Assembly (NCBI RefSeq): GCF_006715095.1
Contig: NZ_VFMO01000001.1
Location: forward strand, 930,001 to 994,000
Reading direction: 5' to 3'
DNA length: 64,000 bases
From: Yimella lutea
Lineage (GTDB): Bacteria; Actinomycetota; Actinomycetes; Actinomycetales; Dermatophilaceae
This document shows, piece after piece, positions 10,478 to 18,981 of this stretch; positions within the stretch are counted from its first letter, which is position 1, and each line of letters starts with the position of its first letter. A model generated the notes under the pieces. It searched no databases. It was not told the origin of the DNA and saw only the letters and a list, made by a program, of their open reading frames with translations. The position numbers and the translations under genes were made by a program.

Positions 10478-11614
10478 GTGGATAACCGCGTGCTCGGACG
10501 GGGACTGTGGATACCAGCGGGTAGCGAATGTCGTTGTAGGCGAGCGAAATTGGGGTTTGAGAAGCCTGCCGTGCGAGTTCGAACGGCGGACGCGATCGGC
10601 CGGGTTCTGTTGCTGGACGCGAGCCGGCGCCGTTGCGGTCGGGGATCGAGCCGGCGCACGCCGCCCGGATCAGCAAACTCGCCCACGCGTGCCGGTCACC
10701 GTTGAATCAGGTGTTGGCGGACGCGGTGTGCACCGCAAGCGTGAACACCACCATCGCCAAGACCGCGCTCGACAACATCGACACGATCAAAGCAGTGCTG
10801 CCCGCCGCGGACCGGGGTGAAGTGTTCTCCTGGTTCCTCGGCCTGGAACCCGGCTCCGGCGCCAAAGCCGTGCACGAACTGACCAAACGAATCATCGCCA
10901 CGTTCGATGATGAAGTGTTGGACGACACGGAAGACGCCCCTCCGGGCACACGAATCATTGACCTGGATGAACCTGCCCGAGGGCATGGTCCGGTTGATCG
11001 CGGACCTGTCACTCGACCACGCAGAAATCGTGAAGCACGCCATCGGTGCGTTGTCCGCACCCGCGCCGGTCACCGATTGCTGTGACGAGCCGAACCACCG
11101 CCACAACGAGGGTGCTGCGAAGACGGGTGAACCGGACACCCGGTCCCCGGGGAAACGACGCGCAGACGCGCTACTCACGCTGATCGCCATGGGCGCTCAA
11201 GGGATCGACGGTGACGGCAGCATCAAGACGTTCGGGAGTGCCCGGTTGGTCGTGACCATCGACTACGAGGTGCTCGCCAAAGCCCTCGCCGGACTCGGGG
11301 TCACCGACACCGGGGTAGGTGTCACCCCCGGCACGATCCGGCAACTCGCCTGCGATGCGGAGATCATCCCGATGGTCCTCGGGTCCAAGTCTCAACCGTT
11401 GAACGTCGGACGCAAGGTCCGGCTGGTCGACAAAGAACTCCGAAGAACCGTGATCCATCGCGATGAACAGCGAGTCGACCACACGCCACTGGTGGCGCGC
11501 TGTTGGGAACTGCGGGAGGACCTGGCGATCTCGAGCGTGATCCAAGGAGAACGCGCCGGTGCGGGATTCTCCGTCATCCGTGGCGTTCATGGGGATTTCG
11601 GGCAACTTGGTTAG
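10478..11614 (+). pseudogene. Decayed DUF222/HNH endonuclease-family gene
   Basis: Closely related to the intact gene at 48056. Even the leader (CTGTGGATACC, then TAGCGAAT and CGAAATT, 10508-10554) matches the region at 47924-47973. After that the first 160-odd codons are missing: homology resumes at about 10640 (EPAHAARISKLAHACRSPLN). One extra C in the CCCC run at 10937-10940 shifts the frame. The second frame then continues from RAHESLTW to NVGRKVRLVDKELRRTVIHRDE. The HNH zinc/nuclease end is lost and replaced by unrelated residues to a stop at 11612-11614. Its codons end mostly in C, unlike the intact paralog, so it is probably an older copy. Its tail holds the nuoA promoter box. Confidence 0.85.
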
Positions 11615-11617
11615 TCT
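11612..11617 (+). promoter_or_regulatory. Leaderless -10 box TAGTCT for the nuo operon
   Basis: TANNNT ends 6 bases before the nuoA GTG. It overlaps the terminal codons of the HNH remnant, so this pseudogene end appears to have become the promoter region of the operon. Confidence 0.5.
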
Positions 11618-11623
11618 GCTCGG

Positions 11624-12007
11624 GTGCGTTCCGGACTCAGTGGCTACCTCGTGCTCGGTGGGGTCGGTGTCGCCGGAATCCTGCTGTTCGTGGCCGCGAT
11701 GATCGCGCGCCGTCTGCTTGCGCCGGTTGATCCGAACCCCGCGAAACTGGCGACCTATGAATCGGGCGTCGACCCGGTCGGCACGGGCTGGGCGCAGACC
11801 AAGGTCCGCTACTTGGCGTACGCCTTCCTCTACCTGGTGTTCGCGATCGACACCGTCTATCTGTTCCCTTGGGCTCTCGTGCTGCGCGACAGCCGCCTGG
11901 GAATGACCAGCCTGGTCGAGATGGGCATCTTCATCAGCGTCCTGCTGGTCGGGCTCGCGCACGCGGCCCGCCGCGGCGTGCTCAGTTGGGTGAGCGATGT
12001 CGACTGA
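11624..12007 (+). CDS. nuoA: Complex I subunit NuoA
   Basis: A 127-residue protein with three transmembrane segments. It contains the family block [19 protein letters not shown] followed by [18 protein letters not shown], in which the acidic residue of the conserved FDxE-type segment is kept as D. NuoA helps form the quinone-chamber entrance with NuoH and NuoJ. It is the first gene of a ten-gene operon. It starts with GTG directly behind a -10-like box, so translation is probably leaderless. It overlaps nuoB by 11 bases. Confidence 0.9.
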   Translation: MRSGLSGYLVLGGVGVAGILLFVAAMIARRLLAPVDPNPAKLATYESGVDPVGTGWAQTKVRYLAYAFLYLVFAIDTVYLFPWALVLRDSRLGMTSLVEMGIFISVLLVGLAHAARRGVLSWVSDVD

Positions 12008-12590
12008 CCTGCCCATGCCCACGGTCGGACCCATGCAGTCGGCCGCGCCCAAGCCGATGCGCATCGTCCTCAACTGGGGACGCCGCTACTCGCTCTGGGT
12101 CTTCAACTTCGGATTGGCCTGCTGCGCCATCGAATTCATCGCTGCGTCCATGTCACGGCACGACTTCATCCGGTTCGGTGTCATCCCGTTCGCACCCGGA
12201 CCGAGGCAGGCCGACCTCATGGTGGTCAGCGGCACCGTCACCGACAAGATGGCGCCCGCGATCCGCCGGCTGTACGACCAGATGCCGGAACCCAAGTACG
12301 TCATCTCGTTCGGTGCATGCTCCAACTCCGGTGGCCCGTACTGGGATTCGTACTGCGTCACCAAGGGTGTCGACCAGCTGATTCCGGTCGACGTCTACGT
12401 ACCCGGGTGCCCGCCGCGACCGGAAGCCCTCCTGCAGGGAATCCTGGTGTTGCAGGAGAAGATCGCGAGTGAGCGGGTGAGCACGAAAGCGTTGCGTGCC
12501 AAGGCTGCCCGGTACGCCGACAACCGCACCGCGGCGAGCGCGCTGCAGCGCCCGGTCGTCAAACCGCCGACGGGCGGCGCTGATGACTGA
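11997..12590 (+). CDS. nuoB: Complex I subunit NuoB (cluster N2)
   Basis: A 197-residue subunit expected to carry the terminal 4Fe-4S cluster N2. The paired cysteines in ACCAIEF, the GACSNSGG cysteine and the [10 protein letters not shown] cysteine are all present. The C-terminal 40 residues are a basic/polar tail. In normal complex I, N2 passes electrons to quinone at the NuoB-NuoD interface; nuoD is absent from this operon. The gene overlaps nuoA by 11 bases and nuoC by 8. Confidence 0.93.
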   Translation: MSTDLPMPTVGPMQSAAPKPMRIVLNWGRRYSLWVFNFGLACCAIEFIAASMSRHDFIRFGVIPFAPGPRQADLMVVSGTVTDKMAPAIRRLYDQMPEPKYVISFGACSNSGGPYWDSYCVTKGVDQLIPVDVYVPGCPPRPEALLQGILVLQEKIASERVSTKALRAKAARYADNRTAASALQRPVVKPPTGGADD

Positions 12591-13116
12591 CGAATTGACC
12601 ACCATCTGCGAACGCTCGACATGGGTGGAGCAAGCCGGCAAGCTCTGGGCCGAAGGCTTCGACTTCTTCGACTTCCTCACCGCGGTCGACCACCTCGACG
12701 ACGTCGAGGAGCCGGGCTTCGACGTCGTGCTGCACGTGTACGACATCACCCCCGGCGCCCTGCGTGAAGCCTTCCTGCGCACCCGCGTCCCCGACGGCAC
12801 GTCGCTGTCGAGCCTGACCTGGGTATGGCCGGGTGCGGCCTGGCACGAGCGCGAGACCCACGAGATGTTCGGCATCGACTTCACCGGCTTCACCGACGCC
12901 TCCGGACGCGGGATGCGTCCGCTGCTGCTGCCGGAAGGTTTCGAGGGCACCCCGCTGCGCAAGTCGTTCGTGCTGGCCAGCCGTGTTTCCAAGCCGTGGC
13001 CCGGCGCGAAGGAGCCCGGCGAGGGCGCGACCGCCCACGCCGCGAAAGCCGGTCGCGCGCCGCGTCGCAAGCTGCAACCGCCCGGCGTCCCGGACGAGAG
13101 CTGGGGACCCCGCTGA
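12583..13116 (+). CDS. nuoC: Complex I subunit NuoC
   Basis: A 177-residue 30-kDa-subunit family protein. The signature [17 protein letters not shown] is followed by the LRRxLxP-like [12 protein letters not shown] and PLRKSF. The C-terminus is a basic, Pro/Ala-rich tail. It is not a NuoCD fusion: the sequence ends shortly after the 30-kDa domain and the next gene begins at once. The ATG at 12583 overlaps nuoB by 8 bases; the open frame upstream is inside nuoB. NuoC normally docks on NuoD, which makes the absence of nuoD here notable. Confidence 0.9.
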   Translation: MTDELTTICERSTWVEQAGKLWAEGFDFFDFLTAVDHLDDVEEPGFDVVLHVYDITPGALREAFLRTRVPDGTSLSSLTWVWPGAAWHERETHEMFGIDFTGFTDASGRGMRPLLLPEGFEGTPLRKSFVLASRVSKPWPGAKEPGEGATAHAAKAGRAPRRKLQPPGVPDESWGPR

Positions 13117-14084
13117 TGGACGTCGCGATCGAGGTGATGCTGCGCAGCGCCGCCGTGCTGGCGGCGTTCCTCGTGCTGCCGCTGGTCGTCGGTCAGACCG
13201 AGCACAAGACGATGGGCCACATGCAGGGCCGGGTCGGTCCGATGTACGCCGGTGGTTTTCACGGCTGGGCCCAACTGGTCGCCGACGGGGTGAAGTTCGT
13301 CCAGAAGGAGGACATCACCCCGTACGCCGCCGACCGTGGAGTGTTCCGAACCGCGCCTGCGCTCGGGCTGGTCAGCTACATGATGGCGCTCGCGGTGATT
13401 CCGCTCGGGCCCGGCACGATCGCCGCCAACGTCCCGGCATCCCTGCTCGTGGTGCTCGCGGTCAGCGCGATCGGCACGGTCGGGACGCTGATGGCCGGGT
13501 GGGCGTCCGGCAACAAGTACTCCCTGCTCGGCGGGCTGCGCTCGGCCGCCCAACTGGTCTCCTACGAGTTGCCGCTCCTGCTCGCCTGCGCCTCCTTCGC
13601 GATGGCCGCCGGCTCGCTGTCCCTGGTGGAGATCGCCCACGCGTGGACCCCCTGGTGGCTGCTGTGGCAGCTGCCCGCAGCGATCGTCTTCCTCATCGCC
13701 GCCACGGCCGAGCTGCAGCGTCCCCCGTTCGACATGCCGGTCGCCGACTCCGAACTCGTGCTCGGTCCGTACACCGAGTACACCGGGTTGCGGTTCGCCC
13801 TCTTCCTGCTCGCCGAGTACGCCGGCATCGTCGTGATGTCGCTGCTGTTCGCGGTGCTCTACCTCGGCGGCTGGACCGGACCGTTCGACGGCGTCCTCGC
13901 CTGGGTCTGGACGCTGCTCAAGGGTTTCGTGATCGCGGTGTTGATCATCTGGATCCGTGTCTCGTGGCCGCGCCTGCGGGAGGACCAGCTGCAGCGGTTC
14001 GCCTGGCTCGGCCTCGTGCCGCTCGCCCTGTTCCAGGTCGCGATCACCGCGGTCGGTGTCGTTCTGATCGGAGACAAACTGTGA
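13116..14084 (+). CDS. nuoH: Complex I subunit NuoH
   Basis: A 322-residue membrane subunit that forms the quinone channel. Family landmarks are [21 protein letters not shown], the KEDITP motif, the [17 protein letters not shown] block with its conserved E, and the [17 protein letters not shown] loop. The start ATG overlaps the nuoC stop by one base (TGATG), leaving no space for nuoD, E, F or G, which normally lie between nuoC and nuoH in actinobacterial operons. It overlaps nuoI by 4 bases. Confidence 0.95.
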   Translation: MDVAIEVMLRSAAVLAAFLVLPLVVGQTEHKTMGHMQGRVGPMYAGGFHGWAQLVADGVKFVQKEDITPYAADRGVFRTAPALGLVSYMMALAVIPLGPGTIAANVPASLLVVLAVSAIGTVGTLMAGWASGNKYSLLGGLRSAAQLVSYELPLLLACASFAMAAGSLSLVEIAHAWTPWWLLWQLPAAIVFLIAATAELQRPPFDMPVADSELVLGPYTEYTGLRFALFLLAEYAGIVVMSLLFAVLYLGGWTGPFDGVLAWVWTLLKGFVIAVLIIWIRVSWPRLREDQLQRFAWLGLVPLALFQVAITAVGVVLIGDKL

Positions 14085-14596
14085 CCGAGAAGAAGAAGTC
14101 CGGTTTCATCCCTGGACTCATCTCCGGGATGGCCACCACCGCCAAGACCGCCATGCGCCCGGCCGACACCCAGCACTATCCGGACGAGAAGCCGGCCCTG
14201 CCGCCCCGCTCGCGCGGAGTGATCGCGCTGCAGACCGACAATTGCACCTCGTGCATGCTCTGCGCCCGCGAATGCCCCGACTGGTGCATCTACATCGACT
14301 CGCACAAGGAGACGATCCCGCCGGCCACCGAGGGAGGTCGCGCGCGTCAACAGAACGTGCTCGACCGGTTCGCTATCGACTTCAGCCTGTGCATGTACTG
14401 CGGCATCTGCATCGAGGTGTGCCCGTTCGACGCGCTGTTCTGGAGCCCGGAGTTCGAGTACGCCGAGACCGACATCCGCGACCTGCTGCACGAGAAGGAC
14501 CGGCTGGGGGAGTGGATGGCCACCGTCCCGCCACCGGCAGCGATCGACCCCGGTGCCGACCTGACGAAGACCGATGGACCAGAGGCGGATTCGTGA
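14081..14596 (+). CDS. nuoI: Complex I subunit NuoI (two 4Fe-4S clusters)
   Basis: A 171-residue ferredoxin-like subunit with two complete 4Fe-4S motifs, [12 protein letters not shown] and [12 protein letters not shown] (clusters N6a and N6b). The first motif is followed by [11 protein letters not shown]. It has a basic N-terminus and an acidic tail. In forms of complex I without the NADH module, this subunit is the likely docking point for reduced ferredoxin. GTG start, overlapping nuoH by 4 bases (GTGA) and nuoJ by 4. Confidence 0.94.
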   Translation: MTEKKKSGFIPGLISGMATTAKTAMRPADTQHYPDEKPALPPRSRGVIALQTDNCTSCMLCARECPDWCIYIDSHKETIPPATEGGRARQQNVLDRFAIDFSLCMYCGICIEVCPFDALFWSPEFEYAETDIRDLLHEKDRLGEWMATVPPPAAIDPGADLTKTDGPEADS

Positions 14597-15123
14597 CCAC
14601 ACACGACGTCTTCTTCACCATCGTCGGAGTGCTCTGCCTGGCCAGTGCGGTCCTCGCCGTGACGACCAAGCACATCCTGCACTCGGCCTTGTGGCTCGTG
14701 GTCAGCCTCGGCACCCTCGCCGGTTGCTACCTCGTGCTCGGTGCCGAGTTCGTCGCACTGGTGCAGTTGGTGGTCTACGTCGGCGCGGTCGTCGTTCTGA
14801 TCCTGTTCGCACTCATGCTGACCCGCGCACCCATCGGTCGCTCGAAGGCGCACGACACCCCACGCGTCCAACGCGCCGCTGCGCTCGTGCTCAGTGCCGC
14901 CACCGCGACCCTCATCGGTGCCGCGCTGATCACCGGGTTCGGCACCGGCAAGGTCAGCCTGCGACCGAACACCACCGAGCAACTGGCCACCCAGATCTTC
15001 GCCACCTGGTCGTGGCCGTTCGAACTCTTGTCGTTGTTGCTGCTGATCGCGCTGGTCACCGCAATCATGCTGTCCCGCATGCAACTCGACGAGGTGTACG
15101 ACGACGACGAGGTGGACGCGTGA
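14593..15123 (+). CDS. nuoJ: Complex I subunit NuoJ
   Basis: A 176-residue membrane subunit with five predicted transmembrane segments. The family motif [21 protein letters not shown] contains the conserved Glu/Tyr/Gly helix with the pi-bulge. It ends with an acidic tail, [14 protein letters not shown] start overlapping nuoI; overlaps nuoK by 4 bases (GTGA). Confidence 0.92.
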   Translation: MTTHDVFFTIVGVLCLASAVLAVTTKHILHSALWLVVSLGTLAGCYLVLGAEFVALVQLVVYVGAVVVLILFALMLTRAPIGRSKAHDTPRVQRAAALVLSAATATLIGAALITGFGTGKVSLRPNTTEQLATQIFATWSWPFELLSLLLLIALVTAIMLSRMQLDEVYDDDEVDA

Positions 15124-15428
15124 TCCACCTGTGGTTGCCGCTCGCGCTGTCGGCGGCACTCTTCGGCGTCGGTCTGTACGGCGTGCTCGCCCGGCGCAAC
15201 GCCGTGCTGGTGCTGATCGGGGTCGAGCTCATGCTCGGTGCCGCGGGTCTTCTGCTGATCACCGCCGGGGTGAAGTTCTCCGACACCGTCCTGGCCGGTC
15301 AGACGCTCACCGTCTTCCTCATCACGATCGCCGCCGCCGAGATCGCCGTGGCGCTCGGGCTCGTCGTGCTCGCCTACCGCGCACGCGGCAACATCGATGT
15401 CACCGCTGCTCGAGGTGACGACGAGTGA
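15120..15428 (+). CDS. nuoK: Complex I subunit NuoK
   Basis: A 102-residue protein with three transmembrane helices, related to MnhC/MrpC. It has the proton-path glutamate in GVELMLGAAGLLLI and a second acidic residue in AAAEIAVALG. GTG start overlapping nuoJ by 4 bases. It overlaps nuoL by 4 bases if the first nuoL start (15425) is used; the repeat element lies immediately after. Confidence 0.92.
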   Translation: MIHLWLPLALSAALFGVGLYGVLARRNAVLVLIGVELMLGAAGLLLITAGVKFSDTVLAGQTLTVFLITIAAAEIAVALGLVVLAYRARGNIDVTAARGDDE

Positions 15429-17491
15429 AGACACCCCACGAAGTTCTCCACTCGTCCATCGCTCCGATACTTCGCGAGGACCCCTTACTCGACACCACCA
15501 CGGGTGCGCTCGACCTGATGCTCCAACCCAGTCACCTGGCGATCCTGCTGCCCACCCTCGGCGCCTTGTCGGTGCTGCTGTTCCGCAGCCCGAACGCGGT
15601 CGCCGCGTGGATCGTCCGGATCACCGGTTTCCTCGGTCTGCTCGCGCCGGCCTGGCTGGTCTGGCAGTCGATGCGCGGTGGGCTGCGGTCGAGCGTGCCG
15701 ACCGTCGGCGTCCCGATCAGTTCAGCCGAACTCACGCTGCCGCTCCAACTGCACGTCACCCGACTCGCCATTCTCATGGCCTGCGCGGTGGCGCTGGTGT
15801 CGCTGGTCGTGCAGATGTTCGGGCGTTGGTACCTCTACAACGACCCGCGGTACCGCTCGTTCGCTGCGACCGTCGCGCTCTTCACCGCCGCCATGCAATT
15901 GGTTGTGCTCAGCGGTGACGTGGTGCTGACCCTCATCGGCTGGGAGCTGATGGGCTGGTGCTCCTACGTCCTCATCGGCCACGAATCCGAGCGGGCGAAG
16001 GCCCGTCGCGCGTCCTACAAGGCGTTCCTGGTGACTCGTCTGGCCGATGCGCCGTTCTACATCGGGCTCGTCGCGCTCGCGAGTTGGGCGAAGACGACCT
16101 CCATCCCGGGCATCATCGAGTTCTGGAGCGCCCACCCGCAGCGCTCGCTCACGGTGGCGTTGCTGTGCATCGTGTGCGGCGTCGCCGGGAAGTCCGCGCT
16201 GGTTCCCTTCCAGGACTGGCTGGCCGACGCGATGGAAGGCCCGACGCCCGCGTCCGCCCTCATCCACGCGGCCACGATGGTCGCGGCCGGCACCTACCTG
16301 GTCAGCGTCCTGCACCCGCTCTTCCTGGTCGCCCCGAGGGCCACGCTCGCACTCGCGATCCTCGCCGGGATCACGACCGTCGTCGGTGCGCTGCTGGCCT
16401 TCTTGCAGCACGACCTGAAGAAGCTGCTCGCCTGGTCGACCGTCTCGCAGATGGGGCTCATGCTCACCGGCCTCGCCGGTCTTCCGGACGCGGTCAGGCC
16501 GGACGTCGTCGTGCTGCACCTGCTCGCGCACGCCGGCTTCAAGGCGTTGCTCTTCCTGATGGTCGGCTGGCTCGCGGTGCTGGTCGGAGGCACGATCGTC
16601 GAGCGCATGTCCGGCGCAGTCACCACCCACCACAAGACCCGTTGGCTCGTCGGCAGCGGCCTGCTGGCGCTCGCCGGCATCCCGCCGCTGTTCGGCTTCG
16701 TGTCCAAGGACCTCATCGTCGACGAGGTCTTCAAGGGCGTTGCCGACGGACGGCAGTCCTCCTACGTGGCCGCCGTCGCGCTCGTGCTGGTCATCCCGCT
16801 CACCGCCGCGTACGCGATGCGCGCCTGGCTGGTCCTGACCCACCAGACGGTGCTGCAGCGCCACTTCGTCATGGACGTGCTCGACGACTCGCACTCGGTG
16901 CAGGAAGTCGGCCTGATGGACCTGCTGGTCGAGGGTGAACCGGTGGACGAGTTCGGTCGCCCGCTGCGCCGCGAACCCGAGCCTGAGCCCGAACCGGAAG
17001 TCGTCCTGCCGCGTCCGCCGTGGCCGACCCGGATGGGTCTGGGCCTGCTGGCGTTGATCAGCATCGGCGGCGGCGCGCTCATCCTGAGCCCCTGGCTCGA
17101 CATCGACTACATGCACCCGCAGTGGCTGATCGTGGCCGCAGGGCTGCTCGCGATCGCCGCCGCCGGGTTGCTGGTGCGGGCGCTGTCGGTACGCACCACC
17201 TTCGGGGACGCCGCCTCCCGCCTGCCGTTGTACCTGCGTACGTTCGCCTCCCGCGGCGCCGACGTCGACCGGCTCTACCTCGCGCTGGTCGCCCGGCCGG
17301 TCGAGATGCTCGCCGGCGTGGTCGCCCGCGCGGACGCGATGCTGGAGCGTGGGGTTCGCGCCCTGGGCACCGGTGCGCTCACCCTCGCCACCCGCAGCGG
17401 ACGCGTGCACACCGGCGCCCCGTCGGTCGGTCTGGTCGCCCTCGCCTGCGGCGTCGTGCTGGCCGGAGTGCTGGGGGTGACGCTGTGGTGA
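15425..17491 (+). CDS. nuoL: Complex I subunit NuoL
   Basis: A 688-residue antiporter-like proton-pumping subunit with about 16 transmembrane segments. Landmarks are the helix-5 glutamate in LIGWELMGWCSYVLIG, the broken-helix lysine region KSALVPFQDWLADAMEGPTP and the LKKLLAWSTVSQMG block. A cytoplasmic EPEPEPEPE stretch lies near residue 520. The first 31 codons are polar, lack family resemblance, and derive largely from a palindromic repeat (15431-15476). The usual hydrophobic NuoL start matches from the ATG at 15518. The GTG at 15425 keeps the overlap with nuoK; either start may be used. Confidence 0.93.
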   Translation: MKTPHEVLHSSIAPILREDPLLDTTTGALDLMLQPSHLAILLPTLGALSVLLFRSPNAVAAWIVRITGFLGLLAPAWLVWQSMRGGLRSSVPTVGVPISSAELTLPLQLHVTRLAILMACAVALVSLVVQMFGRWYLYNDPRYRSFAATVALFTAAMQLVVLSGDVVLTLIGWELMGWCSYVLIGHESERAKARRASYKAFLVTRLADAPFYIGLVALASWAKTTSIPGIIEFWSAHPQRSLTVALLCIVCGVAGKSALVPFQDWLADAMEGPTPASALIHAATMVAAGTYLVSVLHPLFLVAPRATLALAILAGITTVVGALLAFLQHDLKKLLAWSTVSQMGLMLTGLAGLPDAVRPDVVVLHLLAHAGFKALLFLMVGWLAVLVGGTIVERMSGAVTTHHKTRWLVGSGLLALAGIPPLFGFVSKDLIVDEVFKGVADGRQSSYVAAVALVLVIPLTAAYAMRAWLVLTHQTVLQRHFVMDVLDDSHSVQEVGLMDLLVEGEPVDEFGRPLRREPEPEPEPEVVLPRPPWPTRMGLGLLALISIGGGALILSPWLDIDYMHPQWLIVAAGLLAIAAAGLLVRALSVRTTFGDAASRLPLYLRTFASRGADVDRLYLALVARPVEMLAGVVARADAMLERGVRALGTGALTLATRSGRVHTGAPSVGLVALACGVVLAGVLGVTLW
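15431..15479 (+). repeat. 46-base palindromic repeat, copy over nuoL start
   Basis: 15431-15476 matches 33204-33249 at 42 of 46 positions in the same orientation. The ends can form a 10-base stem, CCCCACGAAG (15434-15443) with CTTCGCGAGG (15470-15479), allowing G-T pairs. It encodes the odd N-terminal extension of NuoL. Confidence 0.8.
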
Positions 17492-18981
17492 TCATCCTGC
17501 TGGCTCTCGTGCTGGTGCCACTCGTCACCGGATTCGCGCTCGTGGGCGGCGGACGCCGGCCGCGCGCCGTCGGCGAGACCTCTGCCTTCGCGATCGCGGC
17601 GCTCGCCGCGGCTGCGACCACCGCCCTCGCCGTCGTGGTGTCGATCCAGCGGCCGGATTTCGACCGGCAATGGGTGCCCTCGCTCGGCCTGCGCTTCCAC
17701 CTCGGTGTCGACGGCATCAGCATTCCGCTGATCGTCCTCACCGCCGCGATCGGTCTGCTCGCGGTGCTGCACCGCCGGGTTGATGACCGATCTGGTTCGG
17801 ACGCAACGTATTTCGGCTGTCTGCTGATCGTGGTCGGCGGCGCCCTGCTCGGCTTCCTGGCCCGCGACGCGATCCTGTTCTTCATCGCCTTCGAGATGGT
17901 CCTCGTGCCGATGTGGGTGTTGATCGCGGTCTTCGGCGACCAGCGGGACCGCGAGAGCACCCGCCGCGCGGCGCTCATGTTCGTGCTCTACACGGTGCTC
18001 GGCTCGACGCTGATGCTCGCCGGAATCCTGGCGCTCGTCTTCGCCTCCGGCACCGCCGACCTCACCGAACTCGCCCGGGGCGTCTCCCTCAATGCGCCCC
18101 AGCAGACCGCCATCGCCGCGATGCTGCTGGCCGGGTTCGCAGTCAAGGTGCCGCTGTGGCCGCTGCATTCCTGGCTGCCCGCCGCACACACCGCCGCACC
18201 CACCGGCGGCTCGATGCTGCTGGCGGCCGTCCTGCTGAAGCTCGGCACCTACGGCGTCATCCGGTTGCTCGTCGCACCCTTGCGCGAAGGCTGGCAGACG
18301 CTCGCACCCCTCGTCGGCGTGCTGGCGGTCATCGGCATCATCTGGGCCGGTCTGGTCTGCCTGGTCGAACCGTCACTCAAACGCCTGATCGCTTACTCCT
18401 CGGTGGCCCACATGGGCGTCGTGATGCTGGCGCTCGCGACCGGCACCGAACTCGGTCTCAAGGCGGCTCTCTTCGGCAACATCAGCCACGGACTCATCTC
18501 GGCGCTGCTGTTCGCAGTGGTCGGTGGGCTCAAGCAGCGCTGGCACGACGACCGCCTGGACGTGCCTCGGGAGGCCGTCCGCGACGTCAGCCCCCGCCTG
18601 GGTTTCGCTCTGCTCTTCGGCCTCGCCGCCTCCCTCGGTCTGCCGCCGCTGGCCGGCTTCTGGTCCGAGTTGCTCACCCTCCTCGCCGCTTGGCAACCGG
18701 CATCCGATCGGACGCTGTTCAAGGTGCTGGCCGCCGTGGCCGCGATCGGTGCCGTGCTCGGCGCCGCGTACGCACTGCGCGTCGCGCGCACCGTCTGGGG
18801 CGGCTCATCCGACCGCAGCGAACGCGTGGTGCCCGAGCCCGCGCCCTGGCGTGATGCGTCCGCGTTGGAGTGGACGGTCATCGCGACGCTGATCATCGCC
18901 ATCGCGGTGCTGGGCGTCTGGCCGACCGGGCTGCTCGATCTGATGGCCCCTGCCGTCGATCAGTCGGGAGCAATCCGATGA
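17488..18981 (+). CDS. nuoM: Complex I subunit NuoM
   Basis: A 497-residue antiporter-like subunit. It has the N-terminal LGVDGIS segment, FFIAFEMVLVPMWVLI with the helix-5 glutamate, VKVPLWPLHSWLPAAHTAAPT with the broken-helix lysine, and LKRLIAYSSVAHMG. These residues make the proton channel. GTG start overlapping nuoL by 4 bases; overlaps nuoN by 4 (ATGA). Confidence 0.95.
   Translation: MIILLALVLVPLVTGFALVGGGRRPRAVGETSAFAIAALAAAATTALAVVVSIQRPDFDRQWVPSLGLRFHLGVDGISIPLIVLTAAIGLLAVLHRRVDDRSGSDATYFGCLLIVVGGALLGFLARDAILFFIAFEMVLVPMWVLIAVFGDQRDRESTRRAALMFVLYTVLGSTLMLAGILALVFASGTADLTELARGVSLNAPQQTAIAAMLLAGFAVKVPLWPLHSWLPAAHTAAPTGGSMLLAAVLLKLGTYGVIRLLVAPLREGWQTLAPLVGVLAVIGIIWAGLVCLVEPSLKRLIAYSSVAHMGVVMLALATGTELGLKAALFGNISHGLISALLFAVVGGLKQRWHDDRLDVPREAVRDVSPRLGFALLFGLAASLGLPPLAGFWSELLTLLAAWQPASDRTLFKVLAAVAAIGAVLGAAYALRVARTVWGGSSDRSERVVPEPAPWRDASALEWTVIATLIIAIAVLGVWPTGLLDLMAPAVDQSGAIR

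Noticed and set aside
12583-13116. nuoC being a nuoCD fusion or containing a NuoD part
   Set aside because: The protein is only 177 residues and ends soon after the 30-kDa signature; no NuoD motifs are seen.
15722-17410. 562-residue minus-strand frame opposite nuoL
   Set aside because: Antisense to conserved transmembrane codons; composition (Arg, Glu, His, Gln) is that of a codon shadow.
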